A stretch of 64,000 nucleotides of DNA from contig NC_071391.1 in the NCBI RefSeq assembly GCF_022682495.2, positions 107,305,195 through 107,369,194 of the forward strand. The letters are read 5' to 3'. Both the position numbers and the translations under genes were made by a program. The DNA comes from Desmodus rotundus (taxonomy: Eukaryota; Chordata; Mammalia; Chiroptera; Phyllostomidae). Under the pieces are notes generated by a model. The model was not told the origin of the DNA. It worked only from the letters and a program-made list of their open reading frames with translations, and did not search any database. Each line of letters opens with the position of its first letter. Positions within the stretch are counted from its first letter, which is position 1. Of the stretch, positions 31,881-43,100 are shown piece after piece.

Positions 31881-32590
31881 TTCAGGCAGCACCCCACACT
31901 CGGCCTTGTACTGAGTGAATGATGTCTGTAAATATATTAGGTTACTGGCGTTATTAATACTCCAGTCTGAGAAAGTGCTGAAGCAGGTAGGAGAGTTGAC
32001 AAAAAATCCAGAACTCCAGGAAGGAATATAAGTATAGAGGTTTGTTTTGGTTTGGGGAGTTACCTCCTCCTGTTCGTGAGAGCCCACAGGTAACTGTCTA
32101 AAACTCAAGGGAATGTCGGGTCTTTGGTAGTTTTTTCATTGTTTCCAATCACGCAAAGTTAAGAAAGTAAAGTGACTAAAAATATTTTTTTTTGGTTTGA
32201 ATAAGAGTAAGCAGGAACATTAAAATTATTTGGGGATTTCATGAGTGGAAGAAAATTTCCTCAATTCAGTCAAAGGTCACGCCCTTCAATTTATACCAAC
32301 CTGTTTGCTATCCTGCCCTATGGGAGATTTCATTTCCAAAAACAAAAAAAGGATTAATTTAAATACTCATACCAAACTGTCCATCAAATAATGTCTGTTC
32401 TCCAGAAGGGTATCCTTCGGTCCTCTTCCTGTACCTCCTTGAATCCTTCTTTCCAATGCCCTTGCTTCTCAGCCCATCCTGCTGCTGTGGCCCAGTTATA
32501 TCCCTTAAAGTGGGCCAAGGCATGTAAACATGAGTGGAATCTGAATAAGGCCTGGAGTCTCATTAATTGTATTGTCAATTTCCTGGCTTT
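31881..32590. other. Unassigned intergenic sequence
   Basis: AT-rich; no gene or repeat recognised. Confidence 0.4.
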
Positions 32591-32900
32591 GATACTTTTC
32601 TATAGTTGTGTAAGATGTTAGCATTGGAAGGAGCTGGGGCAAGTATACATGGGCCCTCTACAGCTTTCTGTGAGTGTATAATTATTTCAGCGTAAAAATT
32701 GTTGGGACAGAAATGAGATCAGTTGTTGCCTGCAGCCGAGGGAGTGGAGGTTGGGGATTGACTACAGTGAGAACTTTTGCAGTGATGAGAATATTTTATG
32801 TCTTGATTGTGTCAGTGTTTACTGTATACCTTTGTTATGACTTACAGAACTGTATACTTAAAAAGATAAATTTTACTTTGGTGAACCTGACTTAAAAAGG
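32590..32900 (+). repeat. Old L1 3' end fragments
   Basis: GTGTAAGATGTTAGCATTGG and the 3' end words AATGAGATCAGTTGTTGCCT, ACAGAACTGTATACTTAAAA and ATAAATTTTACTTTGGTGAA are typical of old L1 3' UTR ends. Probably two adjacent fragments. Confidence 0.65.
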
Positions 32901-33204
32901 AAAAGCAAGCTCTTGTCACCCCAGCCTACTGTTGTCTAGAGGGTGGGATTAACTACCACATAAGACCCAACAATCTTGTCCACATAATAACTTTCCCTTC
33001 CTCTGTCAGTGTACTGGGCTTTCTTGTACTATATTGATTCCTGCATCCTGCCCTTTGCATATGCTCTTGCATCTGCTTCGAGGGAGCACAGGAAATACAG
33101 TCCAAATTCAAATTCCCTGTACTTTGTTTAACTTTCCTTGCCTCTCAGGCACACCAGTAACTTCCTTCTCTGTGTTTACTTATGCTGTGCTGTAATTTTT
33201 AATT

Positions 33205-33297
33205 AGGTTTCATCTCTCCTCAGCTAAACTCTTCCAGGACAGGCAACATCTGTTGCTGGGATCCAGTGGTATTGAATGGATGAATGAATGAATGATT
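33205..33297 (+). repeat. L2 LINE 3' terminus
   Basis: AACTCTTCCAGGACAGGCAAC followed by GTATTGAATGGATGAATGAATGAATGA, the typical L2 end that grades into an (AATG)n repeat. Confidence 0.65.
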
Positions 33298-33319
33298 TAA
33301 AGCTGGAAGAAAGCTTTAA

Positions 33320-33692
33320 AAAAAGTTCTCAAAGTGTGGTCGAGGGTCCCCAAGACCCTTTTTAAAGGGTCAGTGAGGTGTTTGAGTTTTCTTATACACT
33401 TGAAACAGCACACCTCAATGGATTGAATGTAGAAGCAGATAAGAATCCAACTGTCTTCAGTTAAGCCAAACATTAAAGGTATTTGCAAAAATGTAAAACA
33501 ATGTCACACTTCCAAATATTTCTTCTTTTGAAAAAAAGTTACTTAAAAGCAGTTATTACTGAGAAATAGTTTTATTTTAAGAGATTAAAAAGTCAATGGA
33601 TATCATACACATTATAAAAAGTTATTTGGCACCTTCAATACTTGTAAGAGTGTAAAGCTGTTCTGAGACCAAAAAGTTTGAGAATCTCTGAC
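33320..33692. repeat. MER1/Charlie-type hAT element
   Basis: It starts AGTTCTCAAAGTGTGGTCGAGGGTCC and ends GAGACCAAAAAGTTTGAGAATCTCTG, matching the inverted ends of MER1-type hAT-Charlie elements. The interior words GAAGCAGATAAGAATCCAAC and TGCAAAAATGTAAAACAATG agree. Confidence 0.75.
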
Positions 33693-33732
33693 TTAGAGAC
33701 TTAAGTTGCAGGCCCCTCAGTATTCAAATGAG

Positions 33733-33892
33733 AAATGATAATGATGCTGACATTTAAGTAGTGCTGTGGTACAAGCACTTTACTCATAAGGCAAGTAAGG
33801 CACAGAGAAACTAACTGACCTGACCACATACCTAGTCACTGGCAGAGCCGGGATTGGAGCCCCTGTGGGTTCCAGGCCCTGCTGCTAACTAC
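33733..33892 (+). repeat. MIR SINE
   Basis: ACATTTAAGTAGTGCTGTGG, CAAGCACTTTACTCATAAGG, GGCACAGAGAAACTAACTGA and CACTGGCAGAGCCGGGATTG follow MIRb in order. Confidence 0.8.
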
Positions 33893-34330
33893 AGTTTTCT
33901 GCCGGGAGTCCTGGAAAGGGTCAGACTCTTGAGGTCTGGTTATCTCTGCTGTCCACCAACCTCGCAGTTCTTGTGAAAGAATCACATCCCCTGCTTCCCT
34001 TGAACTTGCTTTACAGTTTTCATTTCTAATTCTGCCACCCTGAGTATTTTCAAGCATCGCCTTGCAGTACCTTGATTTCAAATCTGACCATGTGCACCTG
34101 CCCTTAAATCTCCCACTTCTCTGTCCTGACTGTATCCGGGCTCTAATGTATGACTTCTCGTTTTGTTGTTAACTCTTCGTTTTTCCAGTTTTCTTACTTT
34201 GCCACTAAATTTATTCCTTTACTTCTTTAGGAGCCCAATCTCTTGATCTTTCCACTTGGCTTTTTTTTTCTCCTTTTAACTTCATTCTCTTCCTGATCCA
34301 ACGGGTACCTTGTGGTCAACTCCAAACTCT

Positions 34331-34677
<347 letters not shown>

Positions 34678-34699
34678 TCACATGTGTACAAAATCTAGT

Positions 34700-35540
34700 A
34701 GGTCAACCTAAGTACTTATCTTTGATCAGCACTCTACCGGTCTTGGGTTATTATAAACCTTTACCATTTAGCTTCAACTGCTTACTCATCTGCATACCCA
34801 ATTACCACCAAATAGATTACCACCTTCTAATGCACAGGTGGAGTAAAATTCAAAAAGCACGAATTTCCCCTTCCCAATGTGAGCCTCCAAAGAACCTGTG
34901 CTTGGGTATCTTGCTGCCTCTGCTGTCACTCGCAAAAGAACTGAGTCTCCTTTTCCTAGTTAAATCCTACCTCTACTTAATGATCCCACTTCATGGCTGT
35001 GCTCCTTCAGCCACCCCTCCACACCTGTACTTCCAGCCACTCAGCCCCCACTGGGTCATTTCCCTTGGCTGAAGAAAATTCTTCAAACCTGCACTCCGGC
35101 TGGTTACTGCCCTGATTTCTTTATAGTTAAAGTTCTTGAAAGAATTGTCACTATTCTTCCTCAGCTTTATAACTTGAGCATTTGATCGCTTGGCTTTGAT
35201 GCTGTGGGCCCCTCACTTTCTGTGACACCACGTTTATCTCCCCTCCCGTGTTCTTGCTCTTCTATATCCTCTGTGGGGTTCAGAGGAGTCACGGTCAACC
35301 CAATCGATCACCCAAGATGGAACCCAACTCTCATCCTAGACTTCCCTTCCATTCGTCTCCTACAGCCAGTCAGTCATCAGTGGGTTTTTACCCATTAAGC
35401 ATTGGTCCGATTCACCCCTGCACATTTCCACAGCCACCAAACCTTCCAGTCTCCTCAAGACTCTCAGGGATCTTGGCACCTCATCACCCATCATTCCCCC
35501 TTCCATTGTCTTTTCTACTGCTTTCCAGTTAGCTTCGTTT
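34700..35540 (+). repeat. L2 LINE fragment, diverged
   Basis: Pyrimidine-rich plus-strand DNA with AAAGTTCTTGAAAGAATTGTC, CACTTTCTGTGACACCAC and GTTCTTGCTCTTCTATATCC, which follow the L2 reverse-transcriptase and ORF region at DNA level. The 34,700-34,900 part is weak. Confidence 0.55.
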
Positions 35541-35544
35541 CCTT

Positions 35545-35700
35545 TTTGACTAAATGTTTAAAACCATGAATGTTATACATGCTCATTGGAGAAAATTTAG
35601 AAAATTAGAAACAAGCAAAAATTAGAAATCACTTACAACCTTACCACCCAGAGAAAATTGTTATATTTTGATGTGTTTCCTTTCTAGAGTTAACTGTTCA
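35545..35700 (+). repeat. Old LINE 3' fragment
   Basis: ATTGGAGAAAATTTAGAAAATT, AAATCACTTACAACCTTACC and ACCCAGAGAAAATTG are the words seen at the end of an old mammalian L1 subgroup. A related copy lies at 59,460-59,940. Confidence 0.55.
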
Positions 35701-36010
35701 GAACCATAAATTGGATCATATTCCACTGCTTAATGCCCTCTGTGGCTCACTCTCAGTGACCCCCATCTCTTACAGACTGACTCAGATTCCTGCCAGAGGC
35801 TAAGTCCTCGTAGGGTCTGCCTCTACTTCTCCAGCTTGTCTTCTGCTACCCACAGTGTGGTCAGCCTTGGACAGGTCGCCCTGGAAGCAGGGTGGTCTCT
35901 GGAGTGTGTGTACCTGATTTCCCATATGATAAGTTTAATTTAAAATCATCTTGGAGAAGCCTTTCCTGAACACTCTACCTAATATTAAGGCCTTCCCCCA
36001 CTTTTTTAGT
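35700..36010 (+). repeat. L2 LINE 3' part
   Basis: CTGCTTAATGCCCTCTGTGG, AGGCTAAGTCCTCGTAGGG, TGTCTTCTGCTACCCACAG and CTTGGAGAAGCCTTTCCTGA follow the L2 3' end. Confidence 0.65.
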
Positions 36011-36029
36011 CTTGTTTTTATTTTCTTTA

Positions 36030-36064
36030 TATATATATATGTGTATATATATATATATATTTTT
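36030..36064. repeat. (TA)n microsatellite
   Basis: About 30 bases of TATATA with one GTG interruption, directly before a T-run. Confidence 0.85.
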
Positions 36065-36065
36065 T

Positions 36066-36242
36066 TAATTCTCACTTGAGGATACATCCATTGAATTTGG
36101 AGAGCAGGGAAGGGAAGAGGAGAGAGGGGAGAGAAACATCGACTGGCTGCCTCTCACAGGAGGTATCACTGGGAACTGAACCTGCGTCCGTTCATTTTAC
36201 AGGATGACGCTCCAACCAACTGAGATACACTGGCCAGGGCTA
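36066..36242 (-). repeat. Ves SINE
   Basis: Reverse orientation: GAGAGAAACATCGACTGGCTG, ACCAACTGAGATACACTGG, CCAGGGC. It is the first SINE to the right of the promoter. Confidence 0.9.
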
Positions 36243-36244
36243 TT

Positions 36245-36885
36245 TTCTTAATATTTACTCACATGAATTACTGCAACCATTCCAAAACAAAGCGTCAAGA
36301 GCCATAGACTTTTGCCCATTCTTTGACATAGCAATCCAACTTCAACTCCTGTAGTTTATTTAAATCACGATTGACAGTCCTGGCTGGGTGGCTCGGTTGG
36401 AGCATCATCTGGTTCGCTGAAAGGCTGCAGCTTCATTTCCCAGTCAGGGCACATGCTTAGGTTCCTGGTTCAATCCCTGGTCAGGGCACGTATGGGAGGC
36501 AGCCAATCAATGTTTCTCCCTTCCTCTGTCTCTAAAATCTAAAACATACACTCAGGTGAGGATAAAAAAAATTTTTTTTAAATCATTGTGACATATGCAA
36601 AGATTTTAGATACAAGGATGTTTTTCAATGTCCTTTTTAATATTTAAAATTGAAGACAACCTAAATAAACTATGGTTTATTCAAACCTAAAGTAGCTAGA
36701 AATAAATGTGTGGTATATTTTCACTATAAAAAGCAGGTTTCAAACATACCCTGATCCTTTTGTAAGTGATATATACATAGCATGATGGCATTTTTGTTTC
36801 TTAATAAAGCAAATACATAAAAAACTGATGGATATCAGACTCTTTAGGGATCAATATGGACAGTTTATGTTATTTGTTCAATTTA
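36245..36885 (+). repeat. Old L1 3' region interrupted by a Ves SINE
   Basis: CATTCTTTGACATAGCAATCC before the SINE and ATATGCAAAGATTTTAGATACAAGGATG, AAGACAACCTAAATAAACTATGG after it are words of old L1 3' regions. Confidence 0.55.
36377..36548 (+). repeat. Ves SINE inside an L1 fragment
   Basis: TCCTGGCTGGGTGGCTCGGT head, a duplicated internal stretch (CAGTCAGGGCACATG then GGTCAGGGCACGTATG), CT-rich body, short tail. Confidence 0.85.
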
Positions 36886-36889
36886 CACA

Positions 36890-37630
36890 CATTTATTGAG
36901 AGTCTTCTGTGTCTGCAGAGGACTCAGGATGAGAAAACCATGTCTCCATCCTCGAGGTGTTGGCATTCGGGCGGTAAGTTAATTTAGTTGCTGTTCTGAT
37001 AAGTACTTAGGGTGTCTGGAGAATTTATCATGTGGATGAGAAGGGCCTTTCCCCTCTTAGTTTTGAAATTGTCTATAATGAACATGTGCTAGCATCCTAG
37101 TACTTCTGTTTGTTTTTTTTCTTTCTTTTTGTGTCTAAAGGAGCTTGGCATTGAGATAAATGGGAAGTAAAAGGTGCTAGGTACATGGAACGGCGCAGAG
37201 TAAAGGGAACGTTTCTGATTGTGTTCGAAACGGGAGACTGCAGTGCGTTTAGAGACTCGGGGGAAGGTGCGTGTGTGTCCCTGCCTGTGTACAAGTGGGG
37301 CGGGGGAGTGAGGAGGAGCCCAGCTGTGGTCAGCTCTCACCTGGAGTCCAGCCCTCATTCTCTACCGACAGTCCGCAGTAGAGATAAAGTCAGTTGGGTA
37401 GAGCAGTCATGCCTAGTGGTCTTCATTTTCTCAAAATGGAAGGTAAGGGTATGCCATTTTGTGCCTTTCTGCCTGGTAAGTTTCTACTCCTGCCTCCTTT
37501 CAAAGTCAGCTATACACCCCTGCCTTTGGGGACCAAAGGCATTTCCTGACCCTGCCTTGCAGTGTGCTCGGGCCACTGCCAGTAGAGTCACCTTGGTGGG
37601 GGCCTGGGGAGAGGGGCCGCTTGTTTAGGC
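36890..37630. other. Unassigned intergenic sequence
   Basis: It begins with an old mammal-wide repeat trace (CACATTTATTGAGAGTCTTC). The 37,180-37,380 part is moderately GC-rich with a few CpGs and contains no recognisable gene. Confidence 0.4.
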
Positions 37631-37631
37631 T

Positions 37632-37705
37632 TCAGAGTTCTTGAAAACTTTCAGATTTACTGGTTCAGAATTCCTGAGGGGCGGGGCCCAGAGATCTGTG
37701 TTTGA
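37632..37705 (+). repeat. MER20-like fragment
   Basis: GAGTTCTTGAAAACTTTCAG, GTTCAGAATTCCTGAGGGGC and GGGGCCCAGAGATCTGTGTT match part of a MER20-type hAT element. Confidence 0.5.
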
Positions 37706-38270
37706 AAGAACACCCATGGGGATCCTGATGGGCAGTGAAGCTGGAAAACCCCACTAAGTGCTCCCAATTCATTTTACAATTCTCCGTCATTGCAATTCAA
37801 CTCTCTTCTCTGCCCACTGGGCTGCCCTTGGGAGGGGGTGTCTCTTCATTTACATATTTCTAGTGCAGCTCTGCCCTTGGCTACCACAGTGGGCTTTTGG
37901 TGCTTGTTATGGAATGAGTGATGTGTCCAAAACGGGGGCCCAGGTGTCCTGACCCCCAGATCCACTATTTTCCCTGTCACATCATGTTTTATCTCCATAA
38001 CGACCAAATGCTTTGTGAAAGCATTTCCTGCCCCAACTGTGCCTTAAAATCATATGCCAACTTAAAAACCTCAAATCCATGCAGAAGGACTCTGAAGAAT
38101 GAGATTTACGGAGGACTGCTGGCTCTGAGGAAAGTCAGAAAACGAGGCCCTTTGAGAGTGAAATGAGAATGGACACGAGGAGGATGAGCAAGCCAGCCCT
38201 GCAGCCTGCGTTGATTCTAAGCATGTCACGCAAGTTTTCCCCAAACCCAGCAAGGAGTTAAACTTACTCT
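37706..38270. other. Unassigned intergenic sequence
   Basis: No gene or repeat recognised. Confidence 0.4.
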
Positions 38271-38274
38271 GAAG

Positions 38275-38500
38275 AGCCCTTGGCTGGTGTGGCTCAGTTG
38301 GCTGGGTGTCATCCTATAAAGCGAAAGGTGGCCGTCTCAGTCCCCAGTCTGGGCACATGCCCGGGTTGCGGGGGTTTGGTACCTGGTCAGAGAGCAGACA
38401 AGAGACAACCCACCAATGTTTCATGCATTGATGTCCTCTCTTTCCTCTTCCCTTCCCCTTTCTATAAAAATAAATAAGTAAAATCTTGAAAAAATTAAAA
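38275..38500 (+). repeat. Ves SINE (first of tandem pair)
   Basis: GCCCTTGGCTGGTGTGGCTCAG head, CT-rich body, AAATAAATAAGTAAAATC tail. Abuts the next copy. Confidence 0.9.
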
Positions 38501-38501
38501 A

Positions 38502-38705
38502 AGCCCTGGCTGGTGTGGCTCAGTGGATTGAAGGGTCACTGGTTCGATTCCCAGTCAGCACACATGCCTAGCTTGCTGGCCAGGTCCCTGGTTGGGGGTG
38601 TGCGAGAGGCAGCCAACTGGTGTTTCTCAGCTCACATTGATGTTTCTCTCCCTCTCTGTCCGTCTCTTCCCCTCTCTCTGAAAATAAAATCTTTTAAAAA
38701 ATAAT
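38502..38705 (+). repeat. Ves SINE (second of tandem pair)
   Basis: GCCCTGGCTGGTGTGGCTCAG head, B-box GGTTCGATTCC, CT-rich body and A-rich tail. Slightly shortened between the A and B boxes. Confidence 0.92.
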
Positions 38706-39225
38706 TATGAAAACTTAATCTGGAAGAGAGCCTTGGGATGGTACAATGAGGTGAGTGCTCACGGGTAATGAGTCATAACAGATCGCTCGTGTGTGGCTTG
38801 CATGGAGGAATTACAATTTGTAATCCCACACTATCCCAGGATAAAGGTGGTCGATACTATTGGCTAATACTGTTCATGTAGAGAGAATGAGTCTGAACAC
38901 TGCCAATTCATCTTAGCAGAAATGAGTATATCTTCTAAGAACAGCTTACTCCTTTAATAAAGGTGTTTGTTGAGCACTTCCATGGGGCAGGGCTGTACTA
39001 CCTGCCAGAGATGTGACAGTGGGCACAACAGGCACAGGACCTGTCCTAAGGAGTCACAGTATTGTTCTCACTCACCCAACTCCCAGCCTGTAATGTGCTA
39101 TGCTTTGTGGATTTCCCTGGCAGAGCAGAGGACTCAGCAAATGACCAGGGCCAGTCATTTTGCCAGTTACACTTCCTGTTCTCACATTAATGATTTTATA
39201 GTCTTGAGTCACTTGTGACTTGGGT
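38706..39225. other. Unassigned; old mammal-wide repeat trace
   Basis: At 38,955-39,065 the words GTTTGTTGAGCACTTCCATG and CAGGACCTGTCCTAAGGAG resemble the TTATTGAGCACCTACTATGTGCC class of old repeats. Nothing else is recognised. Confidence 0.4.
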
Positions 39226-39227
39226 GA

Positions 39228-39612
39228 GTATAAAACAACAAACAAAATTCAACTGAGTACATTTTAAAGATCTAGCCAATTTTATTCAGCAATTCATAAA
39301 TCAGGCAGTATCCAATCTAGCCGACAGAAAGAAGCTCCAAGGAAGTGCACCAAATGAAATACTTTTACAGGCAGCAGGGAGAGGGAAGGAGGAAGTTATA
39401 CTAGACAAAAAAGTGATTCATTATTGCAAAGTCTTTCCTTTAGAGGATGGCAGGGGTCTATCAGGCAGATTATGTACCTAGAGCAGATTAGGTGATTCTT
39501 GATGAACTGGTTTAAGGTTGCATTTCTGGGAGAGCCCTAACTAGTTACATTTTGATTTGGTGATACGGAGCTTAGCATAAGTGACTCCATTTTGGCCTAT
39601 GGCCTTTTTTTC
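39228..39612 (-). mobile_element. Probable ERV-type LTR, partial
   Basis: On the minus strand the order is GGCCAAAATGGAGTCACTTATGC, then CTGCTGAATAAAATTGGC (polyadenylation-signal-like AATAAA near 39,279) followed about 25 bases later by TACTCAGTTGAATTTTG, resembling U3-R-U5 of an old LTR. The 5' side is broken by two Ves insertions. No coding part. Confidence 0.45.
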
Positions 39613-39791
39613 TTTTTTTGTAATTTTATTTCTTTTTAGAGAAGGAGAGAAACATCTATCCATTGCCTCTCACACGCCCCAACTGGGCATCAAACCCCAA
39701 CCCAGGCATGTGCCTTAACCAGGAATCAAACCGGCGACCTTTTGCTTTCCAGGACAGTGCCCAAACAGCTGAGCTATATTGGTCAGGGCCC
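39613..39791 (-). repeat. Ves SINE
   Basis: Reverse orientation with AGAGAAACATCTATCCATTG, ACAGCTGAGCTATATTGGTC, AGGGCCC. Confidence 0.9.
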
Positions 39792-39845
39792 TGTTGTCTT
39801 ATTTGTTTGTTTGTTTTAAACTTCTACGTCCATTCCATCACCTAT

Positions 39846-40054
39846 TTTTTAAAAGATTGTATTTATTTACTATTAGAGAGGGGAAGGGAGGAAGGGAGAG
39901 AGGGAGAGAAACATCAGTGTGTGGTTGCCTCTCACATGCCCCCTACTGGGGACCTGGCCTGTAACCCAGGCATGTGCCTAGACTGGAAATTAAACCTATG
40001 ACCCTTTAGTTTGCAGGCCATTGCTCAATCTACTGAGCCACATCAGGCAGGGCA
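39846..40054 (-). repeat. Ves SINE
   Basis: Reverse orientation with GAGAGAAACATCAGTGTGTG, TGACCCTTTAGTTTGCAGGC, CTGAGCCACATCAGGCAGGG. Confidence 0.93.
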
Positions 40055-40590
40055 TGTTGTCTTGTTTTTAACACAGTTCTGCTGGGTTTCATTTACTCGG
40101 GACAAATAGATATAAAGTTGGGTCAGCTGATGAGGTCAACAGACCTTGCACGCCAGAAGTGCTGCCGACCACAAGTGGCCTGCCTTCACTGCTGTTGCAG
40201 CACTGCCTGGGTCCCCCTTCCAGCCCCACTAGGAGTGCGTGTGGCCTTTCCTTCCCTAATGGCCCACTGAGAGGTTGAGATGACTCTTGGAAGCCTAAAT
40301 CCCTGGGAGTCTTAAATTTCAAAGAGCTTGAGGAAGCAGAAATCACAGAGCCTCAGAAGGCCCTGTTTCAGGTAACAAGGGACCCTGAAGCTTAAGCTTC
40401 AATAGTTTCACAGTAAGTCCACCAATGTATTCAATGCTAGTGGGTAAAAATATCCAGTGTCTGTGATTTAAAAGGATCAGAGGACTGGATGCTTAGAGGA
40501 AAGGAGGTAAGGATGAGAGCAACTTCAATGTTTTACTTCCTTGATCTTACTAATAAATCATACTTCCTTTTCTTCATCCCCCACATCCAA
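40055..40590. other. Unassigned intergenic sequence
   Basis: It may continue the LTR-like element at 39.2-39.6 kb beyond the Ves insertions, but I cannot align its end. No gene. Confidence 0.35.
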
Positions 40591-40594
40591 CAAT

Positions 40595-40715
40595 AGGTTT
40601 AAATGCTAGACTCCAAGCTAGTCAAGGACAGAAATCATATCTCATTCATCTTTGAATCCTTGGTACTCCACACATAGCATAAATAAAATATTTGTTGAAT
40701 GAATGGATGGATGAG
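40595..40715 (+). repeat. L2 LINE 3' terminus
   Basis: GCTAGACTCCAAGCTAGTCAAGG, TCATCTTTGAATCCTTGG, and AATATTTGTTGAATGAATGG are the L2 3' end words. Confidence 0.75.
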
Positions 40716-40794
40716 TGAGTAAATGATCTCAGGCACTGCAGCCAACAGCCTTGTGTATCTCCCTCTCTTTACCTTCTTGACTGCCTTCTGGAGG

Positions 40795-41035
40795 TGGCAT
40801 TGCAGTGGCAAAAACACATGAGCTCTAGAGTCAGACCCGAGCCTGAATCCTGATTTTGACATATGCCATCGGTGTGACCTCGAGCCAGTTACTCAGCATC
40901 TCAGCCTCAATTTTCTTATTTGTAAAATGGAGCCCATACTATCTCCCCTGCAAGCTTGGGAGAATCGGCAATACTGCCTGCAAGTGCCTGGTATGTAGTA
41001 GGTCTCAATAAATTGTATCATTCTTGTTATTACTT
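40795..41035 (+). repeat. MIR SINE
   Basis: CTCTAGAGTCAGACCCGAGC, GAATCCTGATTTTGACATAT, CTCAATTTTCTTATTTGTAA and GTGCCTGGTATGTAGTAGG follow MIR in order. Confidence 0.85.
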
Positions 41036-41040
41036 TAGTT

Positions 41041-41252
41041 CAGGGTTAGGCAAACCACAGTCCACGGGCCGCGTTTGCCTTTTTTGTAAAAAAGTTCTGC
41101 CGGAACACAGCCCTGTGTAATTTGTAACATATGGCTGCTTCCGTGCTGCAGTGGCAGGGTCAGGGAGTTGTGACAGAGACCGGAGAGTAAACAAGGCCTA
41201 GAATGTTTACCATCTGTACCTTATAGAAAAACTTTGTCGGCCTCTGATTGAG
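41041..41252 (+). repeat. hAT-type MER element (same family as 14.69 kb)
   Basis: CAGGGTTAGGCAAACCACAG, AAAGTTCTGCCGGAACACAG, GTGACAGAGACCGGAGAGTA and ACTTTGTCGGCCTCTG match the family from end to end. Confidence 0.8.
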
Positions 41253-41254
41253 GC

Positions 41255-41695
41255 CTTCATCACTTTACTCTTAGCTTATAATTGCTTCCTAACTGGTCTT
41301 CCTTCCATTCTGTTCTCTCTCTCTCTCCTGCAGCTGGTCGTTTCTCTAAAACATAATCCATTTGGGTTTTACTAAAAAAAACCCCACCTTTGTTGGCTCC
41401 TCACTTTCTGCAACTCTCTAGTATATTTTCAAGATTCTATCAGCATCTGGCCCCGATCTTCCTCTGCAGCCTCGTCTTCCTCCGCACTCTCGTCCTGGAG
41501 TCCTGCCAGGCTGGTCCACAGAGCAGGTCAGCGGCTGGTGCAGCTCTGTAGCTGCCCCCCATCTCCTCTCTAGGATGTTTTCTTCTCTGCTCTCCGCTGC
41601 TCTAATTGACTTTATCTTCAAAGCTGCTCTGTGAAGCCTATCTGGATCCTCTTCCTCTGTACCCTTATATAAATCAGGATACATTGTGCTACAAT
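41255..41695 (+). repeat. L2 LINE fragment
   Basis: TTGCTTCCTAACTGGTCTTC, CTCTAAAACATAATCCATTTGG, TTGTTGGCTCCTCACTTTCTGC and ATCTGGCCCCGATC align with the L2 region preceding the 3' end. Confidence 0.65.
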
Positions 41696-41699
41696 AACA

Positions 41700-42072
41700 A
41701 ATAACCTCAAAATCTCAGTGACTTAGAACCACAAATAAATTGAACAAAGAACAACATACATACTCTACTCCTGGAGTGCTCAACAAGCATCTATAATGTT
41801 TTTCTTCTACTCAATAGGAAAAAAAAAGCCTTTGTAACATGTTCACAGCGACTAATTACCTAATTAATGGATAATGTGTCATTTTCCCTAAAACTTGTAT
41901 AAGTTATGGTTGATAAATAACTATGAAAGGAGAACTTAAGAAAAAAAATGGAAAGTCTGGGTGGATGGAACTGTAAATGAAGAATTATGGGGGCACAAGA
42001 ATCAATTTTTCTCCTGCCGTTCTAAGTTCTTGTCGTTATAAGAGAAACTCCCAGAAACTTGGTTTGTTTTTT
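41700..42072. other. Unassigned AT-rich sequence
   Basis: No gene or repeat recognised. The T-run at 42,066-42,072 is the left flank of the LTR candidate. Confidence 0.4.
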
Positions 42073-42738
42073 TGCCAATGCAGTAAAGAATTACAGATTA
42101 GTGAGTCTATTAGGGTACAAGCAGTGTTTATTGGTGATCAGTTCTCTTCTGGAAGAGAGTGAGCTTATTTAATGGGGTGGGAAGGGTGAAAGGCACAGCT
42201 TCATGGCAAATCAGGGTAAGGGTGGTGAGGCCCGGGTGGCAAGCATGCAGGTGCCCTGAGGCCGGGCAGCCAGAGAGCCAAGAGTGCCAAAACCCAGAGT
42301 CCTTTGTTCTGAGGACTTATGTAGGGTGAGGGGTGAGGGAGTTGCATATTGATTGACAGGTAAAGGTGGTGCCAGCTTTGGGAGGGGGAGTGAGTACCCA
42401 GAGGTGTTTATGGGCTTCTTCCTTTGGGCACTATGAGCACTTTGCGGCCTTTCAGGCCTTGGGGTGAAAGCATAGTTTCAAGGCTTTCTTCCCAGGTAAT
42501 GGAAAAGACGTAGAATTTCAAGGACTGCCCTCCTCCCGTGTTAGCATGGTGTTTCTGGCGATGTTGGAACACCTGGCAATATTACTGGACCAGGCTTGTG
42601 TCATATGGTCTCCCTCCTGCTCCCTGCCTTGGTTTGCTATCTATCCTACCTGTCAGCCCTGTGCATCTCATCCTAGGGAGGCCTAGTCCTTGCCTGCCTC
42701 CTCACATTTAGTTTCTGCCCAGCCCCTTAACACTGACA
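42073..42738 (-). mobile_element. Candidate solo LTR of an endogenous retrovirus
   Basis: On the minus strand it begins TGTCAGTGTTAAGGGGCTGG and ends TACTGCATTGGCA, giving TG...CA ends, with TTTT on both sides as a possible 4-bp target duplication. In order it carries a TATA-like CTACATAAGTCC (near 42,320), an ATTAAATAAGC and a CAATAAACACTGC polyadenylation-signal region (near 42,170 and 42,130), as expected of U3-R-U5. No internal retroviral sequence adjoins it. The TTTT duplication lies in a T-run and so is weak evidence. Confidence 0.55.
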
Positions 42739-42892
42739 TTTTGGAAAGAGCCTGCTAGGTTGCCTTTGCTTTTCCTTGGACACTGGGCCCCGAGAAGATT
42801 CATTTAATATGGAATTTAATTCATTCAGGAAGGAATTTATCTGCTGAGATGGACTCCTATAGTCAACTGAGGAAAGTACTTTTTAATTCTTT

Positions 42893-43100
42893 TTTTAAAA
42901 AAGAGTTTATTTTATTTTTAGAGAGGAGGGAAGGGAGGGAGAGAGACAGGGAGAGAAACATCAATGTGTGGTTGCCCCTTGCATCCCCCACACTGGGGAC
43001 CCAGCCAGCAACCTAGGCTTTTGCCCCAACTGGGCATTGAACTGATGACCCTTTGGTTCACAGGCCTGTGCTCAATCCACTGAGCTACACTAGCCAGGCT
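42893..43100 (-). repeat. Ves SINE
   Basis: Reverse orientation with GAGAGAAACATCAATGTGTG, TGACCCTTTGGTTCACAGGC, GAGCTACACTAGCCAGGC. Flanks ATTCTTT may be the target duplication. Confidence 0.93.

Noticed and set aside
31614..32108. 164-codon minus-strand frame
   Set aside because: It overlaps the CpG patch. The product is unrecognised and shows no domain, so it is kept only as an observation of the CpG patch.
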